Notes: generated by a model from the letters alone, not told the origin. A stretch of 64,000 nucleotides of DNA from CAWFMO01 sp963817065 (GCA_963817065.1 CAWFMO010000002.1:372001-436000), one strand, 5' to 3'. Positions 17,864-26,248 are shown, counted from the first letter of the stretch. Program-made: numbers and translations.

Positions 17864-18688
17864 ATGGCGACAAAGACCGGGGCTCCAGTGAAGGAGCCCC
17901 TCGACGTTTCAGAGAGCAGCGCAAACGGCCGCCGGGCCGAGCTCAGGACGTCCGGGCTCGGCCACAGCTTCGGCGAGCTGCGCGTGCTCGAAGGGCTCGA
18001 CCTCGAGCTTCCCCCCGGCGGGGTCCTCGGGCTCGTCGGGCCCTCGGGCTGCGGCAAATCGACGCTGCTCGAGATCCTCGCCGGGCTGCGCGAACCGAGC
18101 CGCGGGACGGCTGAAGTGGGCGGCTCGGGCGACGCGGCCGACCGCCTCGCGCGCTGCGTCTACATGCCGCAGCGCGACGCGCTGCTGCCCTGGCTGAGCG
18201 CGATCGACAACGCGGCGCTCGCGCCGCGGGTCGGCGGCGCCACCCGCGCCGCGGCGCGCGAGCGGGTCGCGCCGCTCTTCGAGCGTTTCGGGCTCGCGGG
18301 CTTCGAGACCGCCCGGCCGGCCGAGCTCTCGGGCGGGATGCGCCAGCGGGTCGCCTTCCTTCGCACCCTGGCTTCGGGCAAGCCGGTGCTGCTGCTCGAC
18401 GAGCCGTTCGCCTCGCTCGACGCGATCACCCGCGCCGAGATGCAGGAGTGGCTCGCCGGCGCGCTCGCCGAGGAGGCGCGGACGGTGGTGCTCGTGACCC
18501 ACGACGTCGAGGAGGCGCTCTACCTCTCCGACCGCGTCGTCGTCCTCTCCTCGCGCCCCGGGCGAGTGCTCGAGGAGATCCCGTCCCCCGCCCCGCGCGA
18601 CCCCGACCGCGACGCTGCGGTCAGCACTCCCGAGTTCGTCGAGCGCCGCGCCCGGGCGCTGCGCGCGCTTCGGGAGGCCGACGCATGA
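17864..18688 (+). CDS. thiZ: ABC transporter ATP-binding protein for thiamine precursor
   Basis: This 274-residue cytoplasmic ATPase energises the importer made with the next two genes. It has Walker A GPSGCGKST (about residues 57-65), Q-loop YMPQRDALLPW, signature LSGGMRQRVAF, Walker B VLLLDEPFASLD and switch His in VLVTHDVEEAL. It belongs to the nitrate/sulfonate/taurine-type ABC family to which ThiZ belongs. The TPP riboswitch directly upstream gives the likely substrate, a pyrimidine precursor such as N-formyl-4-amino-5-aminomethyl-2-methylpyrimidine; the symbol rests on that context. The ATG at 17864 is only 3 nt from the ribosome-binding sequence, unusually close. The stop overlaps the permease ATG (ATGA). 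Confidence 0.9.
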   Translation: MATKTGAPVKEPLDVSESSANGRRAELRTSGLGHSFGELRVLEGLDLELPPGGVLGLVGPSGCGKSTLLEILAGLREPSRGTAEVGGSGDAADRLARCVYMPQRDALLPWLSAIDNAALAPRVGGATRAAARERVAPLFERFGLAGFETARPAELSGGMRQRVAFLRTLASGKPVLLLDEPFASLDAITRAEMQEWLAGALAEEARTVVLVTHDVEEALYLSDRVVVLSSRPGRVLEEIPSPAPRDPDRDAAVSTPEFVERRARALRALREADA

Positions 18689-19455
18689 AGCGCGCCCTCG
18701 CCCCCGCGGCGCTGATCCTCGCCCTGATCGGCTTCTGGCAGCTGGCGTCGGAGTGGGGCTGGCTCGCCAACGCGCTCTCGATCGAGGACTACCTCGTCCC
18801 CTCGCCGAGCCAGATCGCCGAGTCGCTCTGGGAGGACCGCTCGCTGCTCGCAGACAACGGCTGGGTGACCCTCAAGGAGGTCGTGCTTGGGCTCGGGCTC
18901 GCGATCGCGGTCGGGCTCGCCTTCGCGGTCGCCCTCCACCTCTCCGAGACCCTGCGCCGCGCGATCTACCCGCTGCTCGTCGCCTCGCAAACCGTGCCCG
19001 TGATCGCGATCGCGCCGATCCTCGTCGTCTGGTTCGGGTATGGGATTGGTCCCAAGCTTGTTGTGATTGCCCTGGTCTGCTTCTTCCCGATCACCGTCAA
19101 CGCGCTCGACGGGCTGCGCTCGGTCGATCCCGAGCTGCGCAAGATGATGCGCACCCTCGACGCCTCGCGGCTCCAGATCCTCGCCCGCGTCGAGGCCCCC
19201 AGTGCGCTCCCGTTCGTGTTCAGCGGGGCCAAGATCGCCGCCGCGATCGCCGTGATCGCCGCCGTCTTCGGCGAGTGGGTCGGCTCCGACTCGGGGCTCG
19301 GGCACCTGATCCTCCAGGCCTCCTCGCAGCTCTTGACCGCGCGGATGTTCGCCGCGGTCGCGGTCCTGAGCGCGATCGCTGTCGGGCTCTTCGCGCTGAT
19401 CGCCCTGCTCGAGCGGCGCTTCGTCTCCTGGAACTCCGGTGAGGCGCGCCCGTGA
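18685..19455 (+). CDS. thiX: ABC transporter permease for thiamine precursor
   Basis: The 256-residue membrane protein has about six transmembrane helices in the BPD_transp_1 layout. The family EAA-type motif lies at MRTLDASRLQILARVEAPSALP, which contacts the ATPase. Segments VIAIAPILVVWFGYGIGPKL and VIAAVFGEWVGSDSGLGHLI are typical of permeases of the nitrate/taurine/THI5 group. The start ATG overlaps the upstream stop by 4 nt, and the stop overlaps the GTG of the binding-protein gene, so all three proteins should be made in fixed ratio. Substrate is inferred from the riboswitch. Confidence 0.9.
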   Translation: MKRALAPAALILALIGFWQLASEWGWLANALSIEDYLVPSPSQIAESLWEDRSLLADNGWVTLKEVVLGLGLAIAVGLAFAVALHLSETLRRAIYPLLVASQTVPVIAIAPILVVWFGYGIGPKLVVIALVCFFPITVNALDGLRSVDPELRKMMRTLDASRLQILARVEAPSALPFVFSGAKIAAAIAVIAAVFGEWVGSDSGLGHLILQASSQLLTARMFAAVAVLSAIAVGLFALIALLERRFVSWNSGEARP

Positions 19456-20480
19456 GGCGGCTCGCGCTCGCGCTGGCGCTCGCCGCGTGCATATGGGGTC
19501 TGAGTGCATGCGGCGAGAAGACCGAGCCGACCTCGGTTGCCGGCGCCGAGCCGTTCGACCTCGCGCTCGACTTCTACGTCAACCCCGACCACGCCGGGAT
19601 CTACACCGCGATCGAGCGCGGCTACTTCGGAGCCGCCGGGCTCGACGTCACCCCGCGCGTGCCCTCCGACCCCTCGGCGCCGATCAAGGAGGTCGCCGCC
19701 GGCCGCGCCGACCTCGCGATCTCCTACGAGCCCGAGGTCCTGATCGCCGACGACCAGAACCTCGACGTGATCGCGGTCGCGGCGCTCGTCGACGAGCCGC
19801 TGACGACGCTGATCTCGCTGCCCGCCGCGGGGATCGCCGGCCCCGCCGACCTCCAGGGCAAGACCGTCGCCACCGCCGGCATCCCCTACCAGCGCGACTA
19901 TCTCGAGGAGATCCTCGCCGGCGCCGGGCTCTCGATCGAGAACGTGAGCGTCGTCGACGTCGGCCTCAACCTGCTCCCGGCGATCGTCGGCGGCAGCGCC
20001 GACGCGATCCTCGGCGGCTTTCAGAACATCGAGGGCGTCGACCTGACCGAGCGCGGCCTCGCCCCGAACGTGGTCGGGGTCGAGGCGCTCGGCGTCCCGA
20101 GCTACGACGAGCTGGTCCTGGTCGCGAACCGCGAGACTTTGGAAGAGGACGCGGAGGAGATCCGGCTCTTCATCGCCGCGCTCGAGAAGGGTACGCGCGA
20201 CGCGGTCGCCGACCCCGCGGCGGCGACCAAGGCGATCCTCGACGCCGGCCAGGGGCTCGAGCCGAACCTGACCCGGGCCGAGGTCGACGCGACGCTGCCG
20301 CTGCTGGCCGCCGCCCAGGGAGGCAAGAACCCCGAGCCCTTCGGCTACATGGACGCCGAGGAGTGGGAGGCGTTCGCGGGCTTCTTCTCGGCGGCGGGCC
20401 AGATCGACGGCGTGCCGACGAGCGAGGACGTGCTCAGCAACGACTACCTGCCGCCACTCCCTGAAGGCTCAGGCGGCTAG
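19452..20480 (+). CDS. thiY: THI5/NMT1-like substrate-binding lipoprotein
   Basis: The 342-residue protein begins with a lipoprotein signal peptide ending LSAC (Cys20), then an NMT1/THI5 domain. Family signatures include LDFYVNPDHAGIYTAIERGYF (first binding-site loop), KEVAAGRADLAISYEPEVL, and LQGKTVATAGIPYQRDYLEEIL. In ThiY and yeast THI5 homologues the HAG/HxG region binds a pyrimidine. The start is GTG at 19452. It ends convergently, overlapping the 3' end of the glycosylase gene by 12 nt. This is the extracellular receptor of the TPP-controlled importer. Confidence 0.91.
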   Translation: MRRLALALALAACIWGLSACGEKTEPTSVAGAEPFDLALDFYVNPDHAGIYTAIERGYFGAAGLDVTPRVPSDPSAPIKEVAAGRADLAISYEPEVLIADDQNLDVIAVAALVDEPLTTLISLPAAGIAGPADLQGKTVATAGIPYQRDYLEEILAGAGLSIENVSVVDVGLNLLPAIVGGSADAILGGFQNIEGVDLTERGLAPNVVGVEALGVPSYDELVLVANRETLEEDAEEIRLFIAALEKGTRDAVADPAAATKAILDAGQGLEPNLTRAEVDATLPLLAAAQGGKNPEPFGYMDAEEWEAFAGFFSAAGQIDGVPTSEDVLSNDYLPPLPEGSGG

Positions 20481-21374
20481 GGGATCGGGGGCGAGCCGCA
20501 GCGGCGGGCCCTGGGCAACCTGCTTGTGGAGGCCGCCGCGCAGCGCGAAGGTCCCGGCGAGCCCGCGGAAGGGCTCATATGGGGCGAAGAACTCCTCGAC
20601 CTCCTCGACCGTGGCCCGATACCCGGTCCCGGAGAGATGGCCGACCAGCTTCACGTAGCCGAGGTCGCCGGCCGGCAGCGAGTCGGGCTCGCCGCGGCCC
20701 TCGAGCCCGACGCACTGCGTAGTCCAGGGGCCGATCTCGCGGATCTTTCGCAGCCGAAGATCTGACGACGGGTCGTCGAGGTCGGCGCGCCCGGCGGCGA
20801 CCTCGCGCGCGCAGCGGATCATCGCCAGCGCCCGCGCCTCGGTCAGGTCCATGGAGACGAGCTCGGCGGGCGCCACACTCGCGATCCGCGCCGCGTCGGG
20901 GACGTCGAGCAGCCCGGCGACGCCGGGCCCCCAGGCGCGGACGATCCGGCGCTCGATCGCCGACGCGCGCGAGGACTCGATCAGCTGCTTGGTGATCGCC
21001 CGCAGCAGCGCCTGCCAGGGCCAGACCGTGCGGAAGGGGCGGATCCAGGGCCGGTGGACGATCGCCGGCCCGATCAGCGCGTCGCGCTTGAAGAGCTCGT
21101 AGAACTCGCCCATCTCCTCGTCGAGCGAGAGCGCGAAGCGCATCCGCTCGATCGCGATCTCGAGGTGCTCCGGGCCCCCGGCCGGCTCGCCGGCGAACTC
21201 GGCCCGCAGCGCGATCGGCCCCGCCGGCTGGCGCCAGGCGCGGACGACAACGGGCACCGCCTCGACGTGGAGCAGCCGGTGCAGCACCCCCCGCACCACC
21301 CGCACCGTCCCCGAGCCCCGCGCCGGCAGCCGCACCGGCCAACGCGGAAGGACTTCGACCTCGAGCGGCTCCAT
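20469..21374 (-). CDS. AlkA-like DNA-3-methyladenine glycosylase (HhH-GPD superfamily)
   Basis: The 301-residue protein removes alkylated bases from DNA. An N-terminal AlkA-type domain (about residues 1-105) precedes the HhH-GPD fold. The helix-hairpin-helix segment is LRKIREIGPWTTQCVGL, followed 17 residues later by PAGDLGY, whose Asp is the catalytic residue in the AlkA/OGG1 family. The sequence WPWQALLRAITKQLI matches the family's start of the catalytic domain (QQQ-like motif, here TKQ). There is no 4Fe-4S cysteine cluster. Start is ATG at 21374. No adaptive-response regulator gene is adjacent. Confidence 0.86.
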   Translation of the reverse strand: MEPLEVEVLPRWPVRLPARGSGTVRVVRGVLHRLLHVEAVPVVVRAWRQPAGPIALRAEFAGEPAGGPEHLEIAIERMRFALSLDEEMGEFYELFKRDALIGPAIVHRPWIRPFRTVWPWQALLRAITKQLIESSRASAIERRIVRAWGPGVAGLLDVPDAARIASVAPAELVSMDLTEARALAMIRCAREVAAGRADLDDPSSDLRLRKIREIGPWTTQCVGLEGRGEPDSLPAGDLGYVKLVGHLSGTGYRATVEEVEEFFAPYEPFRGLAGTFALRGGLHKQVAQGPPLRLAPDPLAA

Positions 21375-21409
21375 GCGCCCATCCTAGGCGCCGGTGCCGC
21401 TGCGTCGTT

Positions 21410-22546
21410 CTAGAGCGCCTTCTCGTAGATCCGGTACGTCTTGACGACTTCCCCGCCCATGCCCTCCATCGCGCGGTTCATCGGAACGTTGGTCTCGAGG
21501 ATCCAGCCGGTGTGGCCCCACATGATCCCGTCGGGGTCGGTGGCCTCGATGTGGCGGATGTAGAACGAGGCCGCGATACCGAGGTGCTGGTACTCGGGCT
21601 TGACCCCGAGCGCGAAGACGCGGACGCGGTCGATCTTGCGCTTCCCGGTCAGGAAGTGCCACCAGCCGAAGGGCAGCAGCCGGCCCTTCATCTTGCTCAG
21701 GACCTGGTTGATATCGGGCAGCGTCAGCGCCGCCCCGAGCACCTCTCCGTCGCGCTCGGCGATGAACGCCCAGCGCTCGTCGAGGACCGGCTTCAGGTTC
21801 TTGGCCTGGAACTTCGCCTCGGCGTCGGTGACCGGGACGAAGCCCCAGTTGTCGCCCCAGGCGAGGTTGTAGACCTCCATGAACCGTTTGACCTCGTTCT
21901 CGAGGTCGCCCTTCTTCATGTTGCGGATCGTCACCCGGTGCTCGCCCTCGACCTTCTTGGCCGCGGCGTGGATCATCGGCGTGAACGCGTGGCCCTCGGC
22001 GAGGTCGCCCATCGCCAGGTGCCACATCCAGAGGTCCCTGACCTTGGTCAGCCCCTGCGCCTCGACCAGCTCGCGGTAGTAGGGCGGGTGCCAGGGCTCG
22101 AGGATCATCACCGGCCGGTCGTAGCCGTCGACGAGCAGCCCCGCCTCGTCGTTGAGGGTGAAGTCCATCGGGCCGAGCAGCCGCTCGCGGCCGCGCTCGC
22201 GCAGCCAGGCGATCGCCGCGTCGAAGAGCGCCGCCGCGGCTTCGGGGTCGTCCTCGCACTCGAAGAAGCCGAAGAATCCGTCGCTGCCCCCGTGGAAGTG
22301 ATCCCAGCGCTCGTCGACGTGGACCGTCAGCCGGCCGACGGGCTCGTCGCCTCCGTCGCGATAGGCGAGCAGGTACTCGGCCTCGGCGTGCTCGAAGAAC
22401 GGGTTCACCTTCTTGTTGAGAAAGGCCTTGCGGTCGAAAATCAGCGGCGGGACCCACTGCGGGTGGTCGCTGTGGAGCCGGAAGGGGAGCTTGATGAACC
22501 TGCTCAGCTCCTTCTTGCTCGCGACCCGGCTGACCTCGATTGCCAC
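21410..22546 (-). CDS. GNAT-like acyltransferase (YghO-type); possible ceramide-synthase-like partner
   Basis: The 378-residue protein belongs to the YghO-like GNAT superfamily. The N-terminus has LPFRLHSDHPQWVPPLIFD, the middle LLGPMDFTLNDEAGLLVDG, and the C-terminal GNAT fold carries VRVFALGVKPEYQHLGIAASFY (the acetyl/acyl-CoA loop) and WILETNVPMNRAMEGMGGE. Start is GTG at 22546. It is divergent, with a 23-nt gap, from the serine-palmitoyltransferase-like gene. In Caulobacter the bacterial ceramide synthase is reported to be a GNAT-family protein encoded near the palmitoyltransferase. An acyl-CoA-dependent N-acylation role is therefore plausible, but unproven here. Confidence 0.75.
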   Translation of the reverse strand: MAIEVSRVASKKELSRFIKLPFRLHSDHPQWVPPLIFDRKAFLNKKVNPFFEHAEAEYLLAYRDGGDEPVGRLTVHVDERWDHFHGGSDGFFGFFECEDDPEAAAALFDAAIAWLRERGRERLLGPMDFTLNDEAGLLVDGYDRPVMILEPWHPPYYRELVEAQGLTKVRDLWMWHLAMGDLAEGHAFTPMIHAAAKKVEGEHRVTIRNMKKGDLENEVKRFMEVYNLAWGDNWGFVPVTDAEAKFQAKNLKPVLDERWAFIAERDGEVLGAALTLPDINQVLSKMKGRLLPFGWWHFLTGKRKIDRVRVFALGVKPEYQHLGIAASFYIRHIEATDPDGIMWGHTGWILETNVPMNRAMEGMGGEVVKTYRIYEKAL

Positions 22547-22569
22547 GCGAGGAACCTACACTCCGAAGC

Positions 22570-23823
22570 ATGGAAGGCACGACGACGCCGCTCGACGTCT
22601 TCGCCAAGGTCCACCAGCACGAGCGCGCCGAGCAGCTCCAGGCGGCCAAGGACGGCGACCTCCTCCCCTACTTCCGCCTGCTCGAGTCGGCGGCCGGCCC
22701 GGTGGTCGAGATGGAGGGCCGCGAGACGATAATGCTCGGCTCGAACAACTACCTCGGGCTGACCGCCGACGAGCGCGTGCTCTCCGCCGCCCGCGAGGCG
22801 CTCGACGCCTACGGCACCGGGGTAACCGGCTCGCGGCTGCTGAACGGGACGATCCCGCTCCACCTCGAGCTCGAGCGCGAGCTCGCCGAGTGGATGCAGA
22901 CCGAGGACGCGATCGTCTTCAGCACCGGCTACCAGTCGAATCTCGGCGCGCTCAGCGCGATCCTCGAGCCCGGCGACACAGTGATCTGCGATTCGGGCGA
23001 CCACGCGTCGATCCTCGACGGCTGCAAGCTCTCCGGCGCCCGCCTGCGCCCCTTCCGCCACAACCGCATGGACAAGCTCGAGACGATGCTCGAGCGCGCC
23101 GCCGAGGACCAAAGTGGGGTACTTGTGGTGGTCGATGGGGTGTTCTCGATGGAGGGCGACGTCTGCGACCTGCCCGCCGTGGTCGAGCTCTGCAAGCGCC
23201 ACGGGGCGCGGCTGATGGTCGACGAGGCGCACGGGGTCGGGGTCCTCGGCGAGCGCGGGGCCGGCGCCTGCGAGCTCTTCGGGGTCGAGGACGAGGTCGA
23301 CCTGCGGATGGGGACCTTCTCCAAGAGCCTCGCCTCCTGCGGCGGGTTCATCGCCGGCTCCGAGGAGGTCGTCGAGTACCTGCGGATCTCCTCGCGCTCG
23401 TTCATCTTCAGCGCCTCCGCGGTCCCTGCCGCCGTCGGTGCGGCGCTCGCGGCGTTGCGGATCATCCGCGGGGAGGGGCCGGAGCTGTTCGCGAAGCTGC
23501 TCGACAACGCCGCCTACCTGCGGGCGGGGTTCCGCGACCTCGGCCTCAAGGTGATCGAGCCCGGGACGCTCGCCGACGGCAGCGAGGCCACGACCCCGGT
23601 CGTCCCGGTGATCGTCGGCGAGGACTGGCAGGCGGTTCTGCTCTGGAAGGCGCTCTTCGACGCCGGCGTTTACACCAACGTCGCGATCCATCCGGCGGTC
23701 CCGCCTGGCGGCGCGCTGCTGCGGACGAGCCTGATGGCGACCCACGAGCGCGAGCAGCTCGATCGAGCGCTCGAGATCTTCGGTCGTGTGATCGAGCGGT
23801 TCCCGGAACTGCCGTCGGCCTGA
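22570..23823 (+). CDS. Serine-palmitoyltransferase-like alpha-oxoamine synthase
   Basis: The 417-residue PLP enzyme condenses an amino acid with an acyl-CoA or acyl-ACP. Residues seen are His145 in DSGDHASILDG (stacks on PLP), Asp218 in VDEAHGVGVLG, and the PLP Lys252 in GTFSKSLASCGG. The segments GTFSKSLAS and SSRSFIFSASAVPA with TPVVPVIVG resemble Bacteroidetes serine palmitoyltransferases more than 8-amino-7-oxononanoate synthase or glycine C-acetyltransferase (GTLGKAL). Start ATG at 22570; a longer in-frame GTG start is not needed. The sphinganine assignment is inference; biotin synthesis (BioF) and threonine degradation (Kbl) remain alternatives. Confidence 0.82.
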   Translation: MEGTTTPLDVFAKVHQHERAEQLQAAKDGDLLPYFRLLESAAGPVVEMEGRETIMLGSNNYLGLTADERVLSAAREALDAYGTGVTGSRLLNGTIPLHLELERELAEWMQTEDAIVFSTGYQSNLGALSAILEPGDTVICDSGDHASILDGCKLSGARLRPFRHNRMDKLETMLERAAEDQSGVLVVVDGVFSMEGDVCDLPAVVELCKRHGARLMVDEAHGVGVLGERGAGACELFGVEDEVDLRMGTFSKSLASCGGFIAGSEEVVEYLRISSRSFIFSASAVPAAVGAALAALRIIRGEGPELFAKLLDNAAYLRAGFRDLGLKVIEPGTLADGSEATTPVVPVIVGEDWQAVLLWKALFDAGVYTNVAIHPAVPPGGALLRTSLMATHEREQLDRALEIFGRVIERFPELPSA

Positions 23824-24027
23824 ACAGAAAAAGGTGCTCATAGCGGGCCGCCCGTTCGCTCGCCGTTGAAAGGGCCGCGCGGTTTGCATATGTTGCACCG
23901 ACCGCGAGCACCCGGGGCAGGGAGCAGACGGAAACCTCATCCCGTCCGCCCCCCCGGCCCAGAATGAGCCGCCGGGGGTCGTGGCCGGAGATACTGGAAA
24001 CCGAACCCCTCAACGGGAGGAGTGCCG
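23824..24027. other. Intergenic region upstream of mihF
   Basis: About 200 nt without a gene. It contains GC-rich short inverted segments (near 23840-23880) that may terminate the synthase transcript. The ribosome-binding site of the next gene is at 24015-24022. No riboswitch or clear promoter is seen. Confidence 0.5.
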
Positions 24028-24423
24028 ATGTCCACTGCTTCACCGATGGCCCCTGCAAAGAGTCAGACAGCACCCCAGCACCTTCAAGCCCTTGCTCGAG
24101 CCAACCGCGTCCGGCTCGCACGGGCCGCCCTCAAGAGAGCAGTCGGATCGGGAGAACGCAGCGTCGACGAGGTGATCCTCGAATGCCCTTGGGAGTGCGA
24201 GAGCATGTCGATCAGCGAGCTTCTGTCCAGCCAGCGCCGCTGGGGCCGAACGCGTTCGCGCAAGTTCCTGGTCGGGCTGGCGCTCGGTGAGAACAAGCGG
24301 ATTGGAACCCTGACCCCGCGCCAGCGGATGCTGCTCGCCTCGGCGCTGCGCGACAAGAGCGGCGACGGGAGCGAGACCGTCGAGCAGCCGATCGGATTCA
24401 GCGGAGCGCCGGTGGCCGCTTAG
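24028..24423 (+). CDS. mihF: Actinobacterial-type integration host factor
   Basis: The 131-residue DNA-binding protein matches the mIHF family. It has the helical segment HLQALARANRVRLARAALKRAVGSGERSVDEVI followed by the H2TH-type MSISELLSSQRRWGRTRSRKFLVGLALGENKRIGTLTPRQRMLL. The basic RTRSRK stretch and LTPRQR motif correspond to conserved DNA-contact residues. In the family these proteins are nucleoid-associated and needed for phage integration and chromosome compaction. The ATG at 24028 is chosen because GGGAGGAG ends 5 nt upstream. The protein has a longer N-terminal and C-terminal extension than the 105-residue Mycobacterium and Streptomyces forms. An Asp/Glu-poor insertion, CPWECE, adds two cysteines. 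Confidence 0.88.
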   Translation: MSTASPMAPAKSQTAPQHLQALARANRVRLARAALKRAVGSGERSVDEVILECPWECESMSISELLSSQRRWGRTRSRKFLVGLALGENKRIGTLTPRQRMLLASALRDKSGDGSETVEQPIGFSGAPVAA

Positions 24424-24438
24424 GCCGCCGGCTTCGAG

Positions 24439-24475
24439 CGCCGCGCGTGGTCAGGGGCCGCGCGCGGCGTCTTCG
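24439..24475 (+). terminator. Probable terminator after mihF
   Basis: CGCCGCGCG (24439-24447) pairs with CGCGCGGCG (24461-24469), a 9-bp stem with a 13-nt loop, followed by TCTTCG. The T-run is short, so activity as an intrinsic terminator is only moderate. It lies between convergent genes. Confidence 0.4.
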
Positions 24476-24504
24476 CTCCTCCCTCTCGCTCCTCCCTCTT
24501 CAGG

Positions 24505-24999
24505 TCACCGGAACTTGAAGCTCGCGCCGCCCGAGCGGCGGCGGAAGGCCCGGGTCAGCCACCAGGCCGCGAGCCCGAAGGCGATCACGCCCGGGATCAG
24601 CGCCGCAAAGACCGTCGTCCCGTCGGGCACGGTGAAGTAGATCGCCGCGACGACTGCGATCGCCGCCAGCCCCGAGATCAGCAGCGTGTGCGAGCGGTAG
24701 CCGGCGAGGTGCTCGCGGAACGAGACCTCGAGTCCCGCGAGCGAGCCCAGCGCCAGCCCGGTCCCGATCAGGATCGGGCCGCGCGGCGGCGAGACGAAGA
24801 AGCCGGCGAAGAGCGAGACGAGCGCGATCAGGATCACGATCTCCGAAAGCGGGAACGACCCCCACGGCGGCGGCGGGGCCTCGTCGCTCCCGGCGCGGCG
24901 CTTCTGCGTCGCGCGCCGTGCGTCGTCGGCGGCGACCGCAGCGGGCTCGGGCGGGGCCGGCGCCGGAGGCCGCTTCTTGCGTCGTCGTTTCTTTGCCAT
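24505..24999 (-). CDS. Unrecognised membrane protein with basic, proline-rich N-terminus
   Basis: The 164-residue protein begins MAKKRRRKKRPPAPAPP, a basic and proline-rich cytoplasmic tail of about 45 residues. Four hydrophobic segments follow (about 52-70, 76-90, 103-121 and 128-146), ending with a basic RAFRRRSGG. The overall layout recalls the small actinobacterial membrane proteins with poly-basic N-termini. No family is recognised. Start ATG at 24999 lies just after the end of the frame-broken gene upstream, so the two may be one operon. Confidence 0.72.
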   Translation of the reverse strand: MAKKRRRKKRPPAPAPPEPAAVAADDARRATQKRRAGSDEAPPPPWGSFPLSEIVILIALVSLFAGFFVSPPRGPILIGTGLALGSLAGLEVSFREHLAGYRSHTLLISGLAAIAVVAAIYFTVPDGTTVFAALIPGVIAFGLAAWWLTRAFRRRSGGASFKFR

Positions 25000-25023
25000 C
25001 AGGCGGGGGCCGGAGCCCCTCGG

Positions 25024-25531
25024 CTAACGGACAACCGGAGGAGAGCTTTACCCGCCACCAGCCGAGCAGCATGCCGAGCACGCCCCATCGGGGCCGCGAG
25101 TGCCAGTGGCGGCAGCCGGGCTCGCCGATCGCCTCGTTCGAGACCCGCAGCCACTTGTAGGCGGCCGGGTCGGCGACCATGTCCTCGATCAGCTCGCGGT
25201 GCTGCTGCTCGACGTCGGCGCGGTCACCGAGCTCGGTGCGCGCCGCCGCGAGGCGGTCGGCGATCGCGTCGCGGACCTGCTCGAGCTCGGCGACGCCGAG
25301 CACACGCGGCCCGCCGGGGGCGGGTACGCCCCACTCGATCCCGATCCGCGGGAACGCGGACCCGAACAGCCGGCCGAGCTCGGCCTCCATGCGCCCGATC
25401 TGGCGGCGCAGGTCGGCGCGCGCGCGGCGCTCCTCAGTCTCGGTGAGGGTCGTCTCGAGCGGCGGCAGAGCATCGAACCCGAATCCCTCCTCGAGCTCCA
25501 GAACCGCGGTTCTCTCCATTAGCTCAGGCAC
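25024..25531 (-). CDS. Conserved-looking protein, apparent frame break at its 3' end
   Basis: About 168 codons begin with GTG 25531 (or ATG 25519; GAGGAG precedes by 4 and 16 nt). The protein is mostly helical (ARADLRRQIGRMEAELGRLF, VRDAIADRLAAARTELGD) and ends in a cysteine/tryptophan-rich segment: EPGCRHWHSRPRWG, then GWWRVKLSSGCP. After that point the frame has no stop until 24500 and overlaps the next gene completely. A TAG one base out of frame lies at 25024-25026. The sequence VKLSSGCP looks like a natural end, so a 1-base indel is suspected. The cysteines and histidines might bind metal. Function unknown. Confidence 0.6.
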
Positions 25532-25588
25532 GTCTCTCCTCGATAAAACGGCGGCTCCTCGGCTTCGCGTCCGGGGCCGCCTGTGATT

Positions 25589-26248
25589 CTACGCCCTCAT
25601 CGCGCTCGCGGCCACCCAAAGCGCCTCTTCGAGCGCGATCTCCGGGACGCCCTTGACGCCGATCGCCGTGAGCAGCGTGCGCTCGGTCTTCGGGCTGACG
25701 CCGCGCTCGGCGGCGGTCTCGCCGAAAAGGATCTCGATCGGGCGCTGCTCGTCGGCGACGACCAGCGTCTCGCGCGGCAGGGCGGTGCTCTGTCCCTCGA
25801 GCCGCTCGCCCGGCGCCGAGGCGCGGATCCCGACCCGGCCGCCGACCCTGTCGGCGTCGAAGGCGCGCAGCGCGACGCCGCTCTCGGCGATCGCGATCGT
25901 CAGCGCGTCGTCGAGGCGGTTGCGGCTCTTGAAGGCGCCGTCGTGCATGCGGTCGAAGCCGAGCTGCTCGATCGGGGTCCGGCTCGCGTCCGGGTCGAGC
26001 CCGATGTGGCGGAAGAAGACGCGGTAGGCCCAGGGGATCGGCTGCTGGCGCATCTGGATCACCTGGGCGCCGCTGAAGCGGTTGCTGAGCTCGCGCAGCT
26101 GCTCCTTGAGCGCCGCGGGGCTGCGACCCGAGCCGCGCTCGACGTTGGTCGAGCGGATCGAGAGGCCAGGGAACTCGTCCTCGAGCGCCGGCGCGACCCA
26201 GCCGGGCTCCGGAGCGACCTCCCACTCCTCGGGCAGCGTCTCGGTCAT
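25589..26248 (-). CDS. B3/B4 tRNA-binding-domain protein
   Basis: The 219-residue protein matches the B3/4 domain of phenylalanyl-tRNA synthetase beta chain, here as a stand-alone protein. Key segments are YRVFFRHIGLDPDASRTPIEQL, RNRLDDALTIAIAESGVALRAFDAD and the ending GVSPKTERTLLTAIGVKGVPEIALEEALW. Stand-alone B3/4 proteins are thought to bind or edit tRNA, or act on small molecules. Start ATG at 26248, and it overlaps the stop of the thioredoxin-like gene by 4 nt. Upstream in-frame sequence is open but overlaps that gene and lacks homology. Confidence 0.85.
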   Translation of the reverse strand: MTETLPEEWEVAPEPGWVAPALEDEFPGLSIRSTNVERGSGRSPAALKEQLRELSNRFSGAQVIQMRQQPIPWAYRVFFRHIGLDPDASRTPIEQLGFDRMHDGAFKSRNRLDDALTIAIAESGVALRAFDADRVGGRVGIRASAPGERLEGQSTALPRETLVVADEQRPIEILFGETAAERGVSPKTERTLLTAIGVKGVPEIALEEALWVAASAMRA

